DNA of 64,000 nucleotides, from NCBI GenBank assembly GCA_002291465.1, contig CP021238.1, forward strand, positions 744,001 to 808,000, given 5' to 3'. This DNA comes from Mycobacterium lepraemurium. Lineage in GTDB: Bacteria; Actinomycetota; Actinomycetes; Mycobacteriales; Mycobacteriaceae. A model generated the notes under the pieces. It worked only from the letters and a program-made list of their open reading frames with translations. It did no database searches and had not been told where the DNA came from. The position numbers were made by a program, and so were the translations under genes. This document shows positions 45,613 to 54,951 of the stretch, one piece after another. The stretch's first letter is position 1, and the number at the start of each line of letters is the position of its first letter.

Positions 45613-47024
45613 TGCAGCGGTTGGCCGGCAGCAGGGGGCTGCGCTACACCACCATCATCGCGCTGGTCGCGGTGTTGGTGGGTGGCGTGTATGTGCTGAC
45701 TTCGCAAGCGAAAACCCGCAAGATCGTCGGCTACTTCACCTCGGCGGTCGGGTTGTATCCCGGCGATCAGGTGCGCATCCTCGGGGTTCCGGTCGGCACC
45801 ATCGACACGATCGATCCGCGGCCCACCGACGTCAAGATCACCATGTCGGTGTCCCAGGACGTCAAGGTGCCCAAGGACGCCAAGGCCATCATCATGTCGC
45901 CAAACCTGGTGGCGGCCAGGTTCATTCAGTTGACACCGGCCTACACCGGGGGGCCGGTGCTGGCCGACGGCGCTAGCATCGGCCTGGACCGCACCGCCGT
46001 CCCGGTGGAGTGGGACGAGGTCAAACAGTCGCTGACCCAGCTGGCTGTCCAACTCGGACCGACCGCCGGATCGATGCAGGGACCGCTAGGCGCGGCGATC
46101 AACCAGGCCGCGGACACCTTCGACGGCAAGGGCGAGTCGTTCCACAGCGCGCTGCGTGAACTCTCGCAAGCCGCTGGGCGGCTTGGGGATTCGCGCGGCG
46201 ACATCTTCGGCACGGTGAAGAACCTGCAGATACTGGTCAACGCGCTGTCGTCCAGCAACGACCAGATCGTCCAGTTTGCTGGCAACGTCGCCTCGGTGTC
46301 GCAGGTGCTCGCCGACAGCTCGCGGCACCTGGACACCACCCTGGGCACCCTCAACAAGGCGCTGTCGGACATCCGCGGGTTCCTGCACGAGAACAACTCG
46401 ACCATCGTCGATACGGTCAACAACCTCAACGACTTCGCCAAGACGCTCAACGACCAGAGCGACAACATCGAGCAGGTGCTGCACGTCGTGGGTCCGGGTA
46501 TCACCAACTTCTACAACATCTACGACCCCGCGCAGGGCACGCTCAACGGGCTGCTGTCCATCCCGGAATTCGCCAACCCGGTTCAGTTCATCTGCGGTGG
46601 GTCCTTCGAGACGACCGGCGGCCCCAGGGCGCCGGACTACTACAAGCGCGCCGAACTGTGCCGCGAGCGGCTGGGGCCGGTGCTGCGCCGGCTCGCGGTG
46701 AACTATCCGCCGCTGATGTTCCACCCGCTCAACACGATCACCGCCTACAAGGGGCAGATCATCTACGACACCCCGGAGACTCAGGCCAAGTCGGCGACCC
46801 CGGTGCCGCAGCTGACCTGGATTCCCGCCAAGGGTGCCCAGACCCCGCCCGCCGCGCAGAACCCGGCAGACCTGCAGGCCCTGCTGGTGCCGACGGCCCC
46901 GCAATCCGGACCGGCGCCGGCAGGCACCGCTCCCGCCCCGGGCAGCGCATTTGGCCCGCGGCCCGGCCCGCCCCCGGGCCAGGCGCCCGGCGGGCTGGGC
47001 GCCGACTTGGGCGGTGGCGGATGA
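45609..47024 (+). CDS. mce4D: Mce4D, MCE-family protein with Pro/Gly-rich tail
   Basis: This 471-residue protein has an N-terminal anchor (TTIIALVAVLVGGVYVLTSQ) and an MCE domain with VGLYPGDQVRILGVPVGTID. A helical region follows, then a disordered C-terminus (about 420-471) rich in Pro, Ala and Gly (PGPPPGQAPGGLGADLGGGG). It matches Rv3496c. ATG 45609 and TGA 47022-47024 both overlap neighbours by four bases. Confidence 0.93.
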   Translation: MMQRLAGSRGLRYTTIIALVAVLVGGVYVLTSQAKTRKIVGYFTSAVGLYPGDQVRILGVPVGTIDTIDPRPTDVKITMSVSQDVKVPKDAKAIIMSPNLVAARFIQLTPAYTGGPVLADGASIGLDRTAVPVEWDEVKQSLTQLAVQLGPTAGSMQGPLGAAINQAADTFDGKGESFHSALRELSQAAGRLGDSRGDIFGTVKNLQILVNALSSSNDQIVQFAGNVASVSQVLADSSRHLDTTLGTLNKALSDIRGFLHENNSTIVDTVNNLNDFAKTLNDQSDNIEQVLHVVGPGITNFYNIYDPAQGTLNGLLSIPEFANPVQFICGGSFETTGGPRAPDYYKRAELCRERLGPVLRRLAVNYPPLMFHPLNTITAYKGQIIYDTPETQAKSATPVPQLTWIPAKGAQTPPAAQNPADLQALLVPTAPQSGPAPAGTAPAPGSAFGPRPGPPPGQAPGGLGADLGGGG

Positions 47025-48175
47025 GCCGAATGTGGTTGCGCGCCGGCGGATTGGCGACGGGCAGCATGCTGCTGGCCGGCTGCCAGTTCGGCGGGCTGAA
47101 CTCGCTGGCGATGCCCGGCACCGCCGGTCACGGCAGCGGCGCCTACTCGGTCACCGTCGAACTGCCGGACGTGGCGACGCTGCCGCAGAACTCCCCGGTG
47201 ATGGTGGACGACGTCACCGTCGGCAGCGTCGCCGGCATTTCGGCCGAACAGCGCTCCGACGGATCGTTCTATGCGGCAGTGAAATTGGCGCTGGACAAGA
47301 ACGTGGTGCTGCCGGCCAACTCGACCGCGACGGTCGCCCAGACCTCGCTGCTCGGCTCGATGCACATCGACCTGAACCGCCCCAAGGACAGGCCGGCCGT
47401 CGGCCGGCTGACCGACGGGTCGAAGATCGCCGAGGCCAACACCGGTCGCTACCCGACCACCGAAGAGGTGCTCTCGGCGCTCGGTGTCGTGGTGAACAAG
47501 GGCAATGTCGGTGCGCTGGAAGCGATCACCGACGAGACCTACCGGGCCGTCGCGGGCCGCCAGGACCAGTTCGTCGACCTGGTGCCCAGGCTGGCCGAGC
47601 TGACCTCGGGGCTCAACCGTCAGGTGAACGACATCATCGACGCGGTCGACGGATTGAACCGGTTCTCGGCGAGCCTGGCCCGCGACAAGGACAACCTAGG
47701 GCGGGCGCTGGACACGCTGTCCGAGGCGATCCGGGTGCTCAACAAGAACCGGGACCACATCGTCGAGGCGTTCAGCGCGCTGCATAAACTGGCCGACGTC
47801 ACCTCGCACATTCTGGCCAAGACCAAGGTGGACTTCGCCGCCGACCTCAAGGACCTGTACGCTGTCGTCAAGGCCCTCAACGACAGCCGCCGCAATTTCG
47901 TCACCTCGCTGCAGTTGTTGCTGACCTTCCCGTTCCCCAACTTCGGCATCAAGCAGGCGGTGCGCGGCGACTACCTCAACGTGTTCACCACCTTCGACTT
48001 CACCTTGCGCCGGCTCGGCGAAACCTTCTTCACCACGGCGTATTTCGACCCGAACATGGCCCACATGAACGAGATCCTCAACCCGCCCGACTTCCTGGTC
48101 GGCGAGATGGCCAACCTGTCCGGACAGGCGGCCGACCCGTTCAAGATTCCGCCTGGCACGGCTTCGGGACAGTAA
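47021..48175 (+). CDS. mce4E: Mce4E (LprN), MCE-family lipoprotein
   Basis: This 384-residue protein starts at ATG 47021 with a lipoprotein signal; the lipobox LLAGC places the lipidated Cys at residue 21. The MCE domain follows (YSVTVELPDVATLPQNSPVM), then a helical region. It matches LprN (Rv3495c), the lipid-anchored subunit typical of each mce operon. It overlaps mce4D as ATGA. Confidence 0.94.
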   Translation: MSRMWLRAGGLATGSMLLAGCQFGGLNSLAMPGTAGHGSGAYSVTVELPDVATLPQNSPVMVDDVTVGSVAGISAEQRSDGSFYAAVKLALDKNVVLPANSTATVAQTSLLGSMHIDLNRPKDRPAVGRLTDGSKIAEANTGRYPTTEEVLSALGVVVNKGNVGALEAITDETYRAVAGRQDQFVDLVPRLAELTSGLNRQVNDIIDAVDGLNRFSASLARDKDNLGRALDTLSEAIRVLNKNRDHIVEAFSALHKLADVTSHILAKTKVDFAADLKDLYAVVKALNDSRRNFVTSLQLLLTFPFPNFGIKQAVRGDYLNVFTTFDFTLRRLGETFFTTAYFDPNMAHMNEILNPPDFLVGEMANLSGQAADPFKIPPGTASGQ

Positions 48176-48187
48176 GGGGCGGACGCA

Positions 48188-49909
48188 ATGCATGACAGAC
48201 TGACCAGGATCCAGCTGGCGATCTTCGCCGTTATCACGGTCATCACGCTGACCGTCATGGCGGTCTTCTACCTGCGGCTGCCCGCCACGTTCGGCATCGG
48301 AACCTACGGTGTGAGCGCCGATTTCGTGGCCGGCGGCGGCCTGTACAAGAACGCCAACGTCACCTATCGCGGCGTGGCCGTGGGCCGGGTCGAGTCGGTG
48401 GGGCTGAGCCCCAACGGCGTGATCGCGCAGATGCGGCTCAACAGCGAGACGGCCATCCCGTCGAACGTCACCGCCACCGTCAAGAGCGTGTCGGCGGTGG
48501 GCGAGCAGTACATCGACCTGGTGCCCCCTAGCGCGCCGGCATCGACCAAGCTGCGCAACGGATCTCGCATCGAGCGGCAGAACACCCGGATCGGCCAGGA
48601 TGTGGCCGAGCTGTTGCGGCGGTCCGAGACGCTGGTCAACAGCCTGGGCGACACCCGGCTGCGGGAGCTGCTGCACGAGACGTTCATCGCGGCCAACGGC
48701 TCGGGCCCCGAGCTGGCCCGGCTGTTCGAGTCGGCTCGGCTGCTGGTGGACGAGGCCAACGCCAACTATCCGCAGGTGTCGCAGTTGATCGATCAGGCCG
48801 GCCCGTTCCTGGAGGCCCAGATCCGCGCCGGCGCCGACATCAAGTCGCTGTCCGACGGGCTGGCCCGGTTCACTTCCGAAGTGCGACAAGCCGATCCGCA
48901 GCTGCGCGACACCCTGGCGACCGCGCCGGCCGCCACCGACGAGGCCAGCACCGCGTTCTCCGGCATCCGTCCCTCCTTCCCGGCGCTGGCCGCCAGCCTG
49001 GCCAACCTGGGCCGGGTGGGCGTCATCTACCACAAGTCGATCGAGCAGCTGCTGGTCGTGCTGCCGGCGCTGTTCGCCGCGATCACCAGCTCGGCCGGCG
49101 GCGGGCCGCAGGACGAGGGCGCCAAGCTGGACTTCAAGCTCGACCTCAACGACCCGCCGCCGTGCGCCGTCGGGTTCCTGCCGCCGCCGTTGATGCGCAC
49201 CCCCGCCGACGAGACGGTGCGCGAGCTGCCTAAGGACATGTACTGCAAGACCGCGCAGAGCGATCCGAGCACCGTGCGCGGCGCGCGCAACTACCCCTGC
49301 CAGGAATTCCCCGGCAAACGCGCCCCCACGGTGCAACTGTGCCGCGACCCGAAGGGCTATGTGCCGATCGGGCGCAACCCGTGGCGCGGCCCGCCGGTGC
49401 CCTATGACACCCCGGTCACCAACGGCCTGAACGTGTTGCCGCCCAACAAGTTCCCGTACATCCCGCCGGATGCGGAGCCCGACCCCGGCACGCCGATCGT
49501 CGGGCCGCCGCCGGGGGTGGTGCCCGGGCCGGGGCCGCTGCCCAACAAGCAGCCGGCCTACGCCCCGCCGCCGCCCAACGACAACGGGCCGCCGCCGCCG
49601 TTCACCTCGTGGCAGCCGCCGGGGGTGCCGCCGGTGCCGCCACAGCTGCCGTACCCCAAGTGGCTGCCGCCGCCGGCGCCGCCGGAGGGCATCAATCCGC
49701 CGCCGGCGGGTCCGGGGCCGGAGAAGCCGTGGGGGCCGCCGCCCGGCGGACAGCCGCAAGCCAGCGGCCCGGCGTACGCCACCTATGACGAGAAGACCGG
49801 CGCGTTTGTCGAACCGGCCGGTGGCACTGGTATCTTCGCGGCCGGCGCGACCGGGACCTCCGGCGCCGAGAACTGGGTGGACCTGATGCGTGATCCAAGG
49901 CCTATGTGA
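48188..49909 (+). CDS. mce4F: Mce4F, MCE-family protein with long proline-rich tail
   Basis: This 573-residue protein has an N-terminal anchor (LAIFAVITVITLTVMAVFYL), an MCE domain with VAGGGLYKNANVTYRGVAVG, a helical domain, and a C-terminal third dominated by Pro/Gly repeats (from about 415, PNKFPYIPPDAEPDPGTPIV). It matches Rv3494c. The GC/Pro-rich tail is expected to vary in length between species. It is followed with a one-base overlap by mam4A. Confidence 0.92.
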   Translation: MHDRLTRIQLAIFAVITVITLTVMAVFYLRLPATFGIGTYGVSADFVAGGGLYKNANVTYRGVAVGRVESVGLSPNGVIAQMRLNSETAIPSNVTATVKSVSAVGEQYIDLVPPSAPASTKLRNGSRIERQNTRIGQDVAELLRRSETLVNSLGDTRLRELLHETFIAANGSGPELARLFESARLLVDEANANYPQVSQLIDQAGPFLEAQIRAGADIKSLSDGLARFTSEVRQADPQLRDTLATAPAATDEASTAFSGIRPSFPALAASLANLGRVGVIYHKSIEQLLVVLPALFAAITSSAGGGPQDEGAKLDFKLDLNDPPPCAVGFLPPPLMRTPADETVRELPKDMYCKTAQSDPSTVRGARNYPCQEFPGKRAPTVQLCRDPKGYVPIGRNPWRGPPVPYDTPVTNGLNVLPPNKFPYIPPDAEPDPGTPIVGPPPGVVPGPGPLPNKQPAYAPPPPNDNGPPPPFTSWQPPGVPPVPPQLPYPKWLPPPAPPEGINPPPAGPGPEKPWGPPPGGQPQASGPAYATYDEKTGAFVEPAGGTGIFAAGATGTSGAENWVDLMRDPRPM

Positions 49910-50643
49910 TGGAGCCGGTAATGGACCCTGCCGGGGCGGATGCCGCCGCGGCCGACCAACCGACGAGCAGGCCGCGTGCTCGTCGGCGCGCCTCCCGCGC
50001 GGCGGGCCCGGCCAAGAGCGAGTCGACCCAGGCCGTGACCGTCGCCACCGAGGTGGCCGCGCCGACGCCCACCCCGAAACTGTCGGCCAAATCCGGCAAG
50101 ACGCTCAAGCCGCCGCCGCGGCGCCAGCCGCACCGGACGCTGGTGGCGTGGATCTCGTTCGCGGCGGCCGTGTTGGCGGTGGGAGCGCTGGCCGGTGGGG
50201 TGGCGGTGCTGTTCGTCCAGCAGCGCGACGCCCAGGCCAAACAGTCCCGCGACCAGCGTTTCGTCGACACCGCCACGCAGACGGTGGTCAACATGTTCTG
50301 CTACAAGCAGGACAACATCGACGAGAGCGTGAACCGGTTCGTCAACGGCACCAGCGGGCCGATGCGCGGCATGCTCAGCGCCAACAACAACGTCGAAAAC
50401 CTCAAGGGGCTGTTCCGCTCCACCAACGCCACGTCGGAGGCCGTCGTCAACGGTGCCGCCCTGGAAGGCGTTGACGCCGTTACCGATAACGCGTCCGTGC
50501 TGGTGTCGGTGCGCGTCACCGTCGCCGACATCGACGGGGTCAACAAGCCGTCCATGCCGTACCGGTTGCGGGTGATCGTGCACGAGGACGACGCCGGGCG
50601 GATGAGCGTCTACGACCTGAAGTATCCAGACGGGGGCAATTGA
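49909..50643 (+). CDS. mam4A: Mce-associated membrane protein (Rv3493c type)
   Basis: This protein of about 244 residues has a charged, Arg/Pro-rich cytoplasmic N-terminus and one membrane helix (ISFAAAVLAVGALAGGVAVL at about 80-100). A periplasmic domain with an NTF2-like pattern follows (NMFCYKQDNIDESVNRFVNG). It matches Rv3493c; Mam proteins stabilise Mce complexes. ATG 49909 forms TGATG with mce4F; GTG 49906 is an alternative. Confidence 0.88.
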   Translation: MEPVMDPAGADAAAADQPTSRPRARRRASRAAGPAKSESTQAVTVATEVAAPTPTPKLSAKSGKTLKPPPRRQPHRTLVAWISFAAAVLAVGALAGGVAVLFVQQRDAQAKQSRDQRFVDTATQTVVNMFCYKQDNIDESVNRFVNGTSGPMRGMLSANNNVENLKGLFRSTNATSEAVVNGAALEGVDAVTDNASVLVSVRVTVADIDGVNKPSMPYRLRVIVHEDDAGRMSVYDLKYPDGGN

Positions 50644-51134
50644 TGCGATGGCGGCGCCGGCTGCTCGTCGTCGCGGGTTACCTGCTGGCCGTGGCGTTCG
50701 TCGGGCTGTCCGCGGTGGCCGACGCGATGTATTGGGACCGGGTCCAGACCCGCGGTGAGCAGGCGGCGCGCGCGGTGCTGCCCGGCCTGGCCGCCAAGGA
50801 GATCCCCGAGGTCTTCGCCTACGACTACCAGACCGTCGAGCGCAGCCTGTCGGCCGCGTACCCGTTGCTGGCGCCGGACTATCGCGCGGAGTTCCAGAAG
50901 AGCGTCAACAACCAGATCATCCCCGAGGCCAAGAAGCGCGAAGTGGTGGTGCAGGCCAACGTCGTCGGCGTCGGAGTCATGTCCGCCCAACGGGATTCGG
51001 CGTCGGTGATGGTGTACATGAACCGGACGGTGACCGACAAGTCCCGCCAGCCGCTCTACGACGGCAGCCGGCTGCGGGTGGACTTCAAAAAGATCGGCAA
51101 GCAGTGGCTGATCGCCTACATCACGCCGATCTAG
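50643..51134 (+). CDS. mam4B: Mce-associated membrane protein (Rv3492c type)
   Basis: This 163-residue protein has one N-terminal membrane helix ([20 protein letters not shown]) and a periplasmic NTF2-like domain ending [17 protein letters not shown]. It matches Rv3492c, the last gene of the mce4 operon. ATG 50643 overlaps the mam4A stop (TGATG). Its stop faces the convergent Rv3491-like gene 12 bases away, with no clear hairpin between them. Confidence 0.88.
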   Translation: MRWRRRLLVVAGYLLAVAFVGLSAVADAMYWDRVQTRGEQAARAVLPGLAAKEIPEVFAYDYQTVERSLSAAYPLLAPDYRAEFQKSVNNQIIPEAKKREVVVQANVVGVGVMSAQRDSASVMVYMNRTVTDKSRQPLYDGSRLRVDFKKIGKQWLIAYITPI

Positions 51135-51146
51135 CCCCGCACCGGT

Positions 51147-51725
51147 TCAGTAGCACATCGCAATACCGTTGCAGTACAACGGGTATCGCTCGATCGGGCT
51201 GGGCGGCGGACCGGTCATCTGCAGCGAGAACGGCTGCTTCTTCATCTCCGGCTGCAGCCCGCACACCGCGCCGTGCAGCGTGGTGTGGGTGCCGCTCATG
51301 GTCTCGTCGCTGAACGCGTAGGTCTCGGTGGTGGGCGCGGTGCCCCCGCCCGGGCAGGACACCCCGTTGTCCTTTTGCACCTTGAACGTCCACAGCATGC
51401 TCGACATCCGGGCGCGGCCGCTGAAGTTCTGCAGCTTGTCGGCGGCGCTGATCTGATCGGGCGTCGAACTGGCGATGTTCAGCGCGCAGTTGAACGCGAA
51501 GACGATCGGGTCGGAGTAGTCGTGCATGTTGCGGGTTCCGGACGGCTGATCGCACAGCGCCGAGATGGCCCAGGTGACCGCGGAAACGCCGGCCTCGTTG
51601 TAGTTGTAGGTGCCGTCCGCCGGCGGGCCGACGGCTTTGGCCGGCTGCCCAGATTGCACCGCGATTCCGGTGCCGACCGCCATGACGACGGCGGCGCCTG
51701 CGGCCAGGCCGTGACGGAGCTTCAT
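51147..51725 (-). CDS. Secreted protein of unknown function, Rv3491 type
   Basis: This 192-residue protein, the same length as Rv3491, has a signal peptide (MKLRHGLAAGAAVVMAVGTG, cleavage near AKA). The Cys-containing mature domain includes FNCALNIASSTPDQ, VSCPGGG, VCGLQPEMKK and a terminal CNGIAMCY. Four or more cysteines suggest disulfides in the cell envelope. ATG 51725 starts the signal peptide. Function unknown; neighbour of otsA by synteny. Confidence 0.75.
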   Translation of the reverse strand: MKLRHGLAAGAAVVMAVGTGIAVQSGQPAKAVGPPADGTYNYNEAGVSAVTWAISALCDQPSGTRNMHDYSDPIVFAFNCALNIASSTPDQISAADKLQNFSGRARMSSMLWTFKVQKDNGVSCPGGGTAPTTETYAFSDETMSGTHTTLHGAVCGLQPEMKKQPFSLQMTGPPPSPIERYPLYCNGIAMCY

Positions 51726-51817
51726 CGCAACCGCCTCTCCTTCACGTTCGACGCTGCCTCTGAGTATCACAGCGTTGCCGCGCCGGCACCATGGGTCCCC
51801 CCGGCGAGAGCGCCCGA

Positions 51818-53296
51818 TCAGCCGTCACGCGGCCCCGACTCGGCGAGCGCGTCGAGGAACGAACGCGCCCAGCGGTCGACGTCGTGCGCGAGCACCTGCC
51901 GGCGCAACGACCGCATTCGGCGCCGGCCCTCCTCGACGGATTGGTTGAGCGCGGCCTCGACGGTGTCCTTGACGCCCTCCAGGTCGTGCGGGTTGACCAG
52001 ATACGCCTGCCGGAGTTCGGCTGCGGCGCCGGTGAATTCGGACAGCACCAGCGCCCCGCCCAGGTCGCTGCGACAGGCCACGTACTCCTTAGCGACCAGG
52101 TTCATCCCGTCGCGCAGCGGCGTGACCAGCATGACGTCGGCCGCCACGAAGAACGCGATGAGTTCGTTGCGGGGGACCGGCCGGTGCAGGTAGTGCACCA
52201 CCGGATGCCCGACCTCGCCGTACTCGCCGTTGATGTGGCCGACCTGGCGTTCGATGTCGTTGCGCAGCTGCTGGTAACTGTCCACCCGCTCCCGGCTCGG
52301 GGTGGCCAGCTGCACCAGCACGGTGTCGTCGCGCTTGGCGCGGCCCTCGGCCAGCAGCTCTGAAAAGGCTTTCAGCCGAACGTCGATGCCCTTGGTGTAG
52401 TCCAGCCGATCGACGCCGAGCAGCACCTTGCGCGGGTTGCCCAGCTCGGCCCGGATCTCGCGGGCGCGGCGCCGGATATCGCGGTGCCGGGCCGTTTGGT
52501 CGAGCGCCGTGGAGTCGATGGAGATGGGGAAGGCGCCCACCCGGACCACGCGGGACTCCAGCTCCACCTCGCCGTAGCGTGACCGCACCCCCACCGCGCC
52601 GCGGGAGGTGTTGGCGCCGATCAACCGCCGGGACAGGAACAGGAAATTCTGGGCGCCGCCGGTCAGATGGAACCCGACCAAATTGGCGCCGAGCAGTCCC
52701 TTGACGATCTCGGTCCGCCACGGCAGCTGCATGAACAGCTCCACCGGCGGGAACGGGATGTGCAGGAAGAAGCCGATGGTCAGGTCGGGCCGCAGTTCGC
52801 GCAGCATCGCCGGCACCAGCTGCAGCTGGTAGTCCTGCACCCACACGGTCGCGCCGCACGCGGCGGCGCGCGAGGTGGCTTCGGCGAAGCTGCGGTTGAC
52901 GGCGACGTAGCGGTCCCACCATTCGCGGTGGTAGATCGGTTTGACGATGACGTCGTGATACAGCGGCCACAGCGTAGCGTTGGAGAAGCCCTGGTAGTAC
53001 TCGGCGACATCGTCGGCGCTCAGCTTGACCGGCCGAAGTTCCAGGTCGTCCTGGACGATCGGGTCGTCCTCGTGCTCGACGTCCTCGTCGACGATTCCGG
53101 GCCAGCCCACCCACGCCCCGCGTTGGCGGCGCAGCAGCGGCTCGAGGGCGGTGACCAAGCCGCCGGGGCTGCGTTTCCAGGCCGTGCTGCCGTCGGGAAG
53201 CCGCTCCTGATCCACCGGCAGCCGGTTGGCGACCACGACGAAGTCGGAGTTTCCGTACCCGGCCGTCTTCGAGCCTCGCCCTCCCCCGGGAGCCAT
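51818..53296 (-). CDS. otsA: OtsA, trehalose-6-phosphate synthase
   Basis: This 492-residue GT20 glycosyltransferase has [40 protein letters not shown] and [10 protein letters not shown]. It also has [20 protein letters not shown] (UDP-glucose-binding Arg/Lys) and [20 protein letters not shown]. It makes trehalose-6-phosphate from glucose-6-phosphate and a nucleotide glucose, and matches Rv3490. Its ATG 53296 directly abuts the stop of the small Rv3489-like gene, indicating coupled expression. Confidence 0.95.
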   Translation of the reverse strand: MAPGGGRGSKTAGYGNSDFVVVANRLPVDQERLPDGSTAWKRSPGGLVTALEPLLRRQRGAWVGWPGIVDEDVEHEDDPIVQDDLELRPVKLSADDVAEYYQGFSNATLWPLYHDVIVKPIYHREWWDRYVAVNRSFAEATSRAAACGATVWVQDYQLQLVPAMLRELRPDLTIGFFLHIPFPPVELFMQLPWRTEIVKGLLGANLVGFHLTGGAQNFLFLSRRLIGANTSRGAVGVRSRYGEVELESRVVRVGAFPISIDSTALDQTARHRDIRRRAREIRAELGNPRKVLLGVDRLDYTKGIDVRLKAFSELLAEGRAKRDDTVLVQLATPSRERVDSYQQLRNDIERQVGHINGEYGEVGHPVVHYLHRPVPRNELIAFFVAADVMLVTPLRDGMNLVAKEYVACRSDLGGALVLSEFTGAAAELRQAYLVNPHDLEGVKDTVEAALNQSVEEGRRRMRSLRRQVLAHDVDRWARSFLDALAESGPRDG

Positions 53297-53461
53297 TTAC
53301 GTGTCGAGCTTCGCCGGCCCAATACCGAGCATGGACAGGAAGACCCGGCACTCGTCGGCGTCGTTGGCGTACGCCGCCACGACCCGCCTGGCCTGGTTCG
53401 CAGTGCTGTCGGCGACCGGCTCGACGTCGCCGATTTCGCCCGGATCAGATTTCGTAGGCAT
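53297..53461 (-). CDS. Small conserved protein upstream of otsA (Rv3489 type)
   Basis: This 54-residue ORF, from ATG 53461 to TAA, reads MPTKSDPGEIGDVEPVADST, then ANQARRVVAAYANDADECRV and FLSMLGIGPAKLDT. It lies directly before otsA with no gap (TAA-ATG). It corresponds in position to Rv3489. It is hydrophilic with one Cys and no signal peptide. Function unknown; the arrangement suggests it is translated together with OtsA. Confidence 0.72.
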   Translation of the reverse strand: MPTKSDPGEIGDVEPVADSTANQARRVVAAYANDADECRVFLSMLGIGPAKLDT

Positions 53462-53610
53462 GACTTAACTGTAAGCGACGCGCGCGAGCGGCCGCAGCCG
53501 TGGCTCACCAGCTAAAGGGCGTCAGCGTATTTATCGCCGGTCTGCAGGGATTCGCCGCGCCACGCGCGAAGACACGGTCGGCCGGCGCCGCGGTGTTGCA
53601 GGATGAGCGG

Positions 53611-54081
53611 GTGACCGCTGAGGAGCCGGTGTTCGAGCCGGGTCGGCATGTGTTTCCAGCGCCCGACCCTGTTCCCGGGCACCGTCGTGGACAACCTGCG
53701 GGTGGCCGACCCGGACGCCGACGAGGCGCGCATGCGCGAGACGCTGGACCGGGTGGCGCTGACCGGTGCGTGGTTGGACCGGGACGTGCTCGCCCTGTCC
53801 GGTGGCGAGGCGCAGCGGGTGTGCCTGGCCCGCACGCTGATGGCCCGCCCACGGGTGTTGCTGCTGGACGAACCCACCTCCGCCGTCGACGCCGAAGCGG
53901 CCGAAGTCATCGAGCGGGCGGTGCGGGAGCTGGCCGCCGACGGCACGCCGGCGCTGTGGGTGACCCATGACGCGGCGCAGGTGACGCGGGCGGCCGACCG
54001 GTGCTGCGGCTGGAGCGCGGCCGCAGCCTGGGGCTCAGCCCGGTCGGCAGCGGGCCCGATGACGGCGCGGGGCCGCGATGA
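53611..54081 (+). pseudogene. FetA-like ABC transporter ATPase, Walker A region deleted
   Basis: GTG 53611 starts MTAEEPVFEPG, but the next recognisable segment, in another frame, is already RVGMCFQRPTLFPGTVVDNL at the Q-loop; about 60 codons including Walker A are missing. The signature LSGGEAQRVCLARTLMARPR, Walker B VLLLDEPTSAVD and the H-loop VTHDAAQ remain. A lost G near 54001 breaks the C-terminus as well. The stop overlaps the permease start as ATGA. Without Walker A it cannot bind ATP normally. Confidence 0.8.
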
Positions 54082-54853
54082 ACGGTCAGGTCGGCCGGCT
54101 GGGCCTGGAGACGTCGCTGATCCTGGTGGCGTTCGCGGGCGCGATCTCGCTGTGGCGGCGGTTGGGCCTGGAGCGCCAGCTGCTGTGGGCGGCCTCCCGC
54201 GCGCTGGTGCAGCTGCTGTTGGTGGGCGGCGCGCTGACGCTGCTGTTCGAGCCAGGCCGGTCGCTGTGGTGGTTGTGGGCCTGGGTCGCGGGGATGGTCG
54301 GCTACGCCGGGGACGTGGCCCGGCGGCGGGCGCCCGAGGTGCCGCGGTTCGCCGCCGCCGCGGTGGTGACGCTCGGGGTGCTTTTCGGGCTGCGGGTGTT
54401 CCCGCTGCAGGGGCGCACCCTGGTGCCGGTGGCCGGGATGATGATCGGCAATTCGATGACGGCCATGGTGCTGGTGGCCCGGCGGTTGGTCGACGAGCTG
54501 CGCGACAAGCGCGACGAGGTCGAGGCCAGGCTGGCCCTGGGGCAGCCGTCGGGCCAGGACGCCTCTCCCTACCTGCGGATCGCGTTGCGGTCGGCGATAT
54601 CCCCGCAGATCGAGACGACCAAGGCCACCGGCCTGGTGTTCCTGCCGGGTGCGATGACCGGGCTCATCCTGGTCGGCGTGCCGCCGCTGCAGGCGGTGCT
54701 GGTGCAGGCCGTGGTGATGTTTTTGATCCCGGGCTCGCCGCCCTCGGCATCGTCCGGCTGGTGTTCACCCGCGACCATCGGCTGCGGCCGCTGGACAGCG
54801 GCCGCCGGATTGACCGTGAACCCCAGGGCGTTCCGGTTACACACTGGCCGTAA
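54078..54853 (+). pseudogene. FetB-like (UPF0014) permease, C-terminal frameshift
   Basis: ATG 54078 encodes a hydrophobic protein with several membrane helices (LLVGGALTLLFEPGRSLWWL) and the family hallmark FPLQGRTLVPVAGMMIGNSM, as in FetB-type iron exporters. After VVMFLIP a missing G near 54731 shifts the frame; in the other frame the sequence continues LAALGIVRLVFTRDHRLR to TAA 54851-54853. The unshifted frame runs to 54860 with no homology. Its ATPase partner is deleted, so the system is probably dead. Confidence 0.72.
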
Positions 54854-54951
54854 TGTGTAAAAAACCCTGAGCCGACGACAAGCGAGGTGGGCGGAATGAC
54901 TCTCTCCGAACAAGCGGGGCGCAGCCCGGCGCCCAGCCGGCCGAGGAGCTG

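Noticed and set aside
47696..49759. 687-codon minus-strand open frame opposite mce4E/mce4F
   Set aside because: Mirror of the mce genes' third-codon GC bias, with no recognisable domain.
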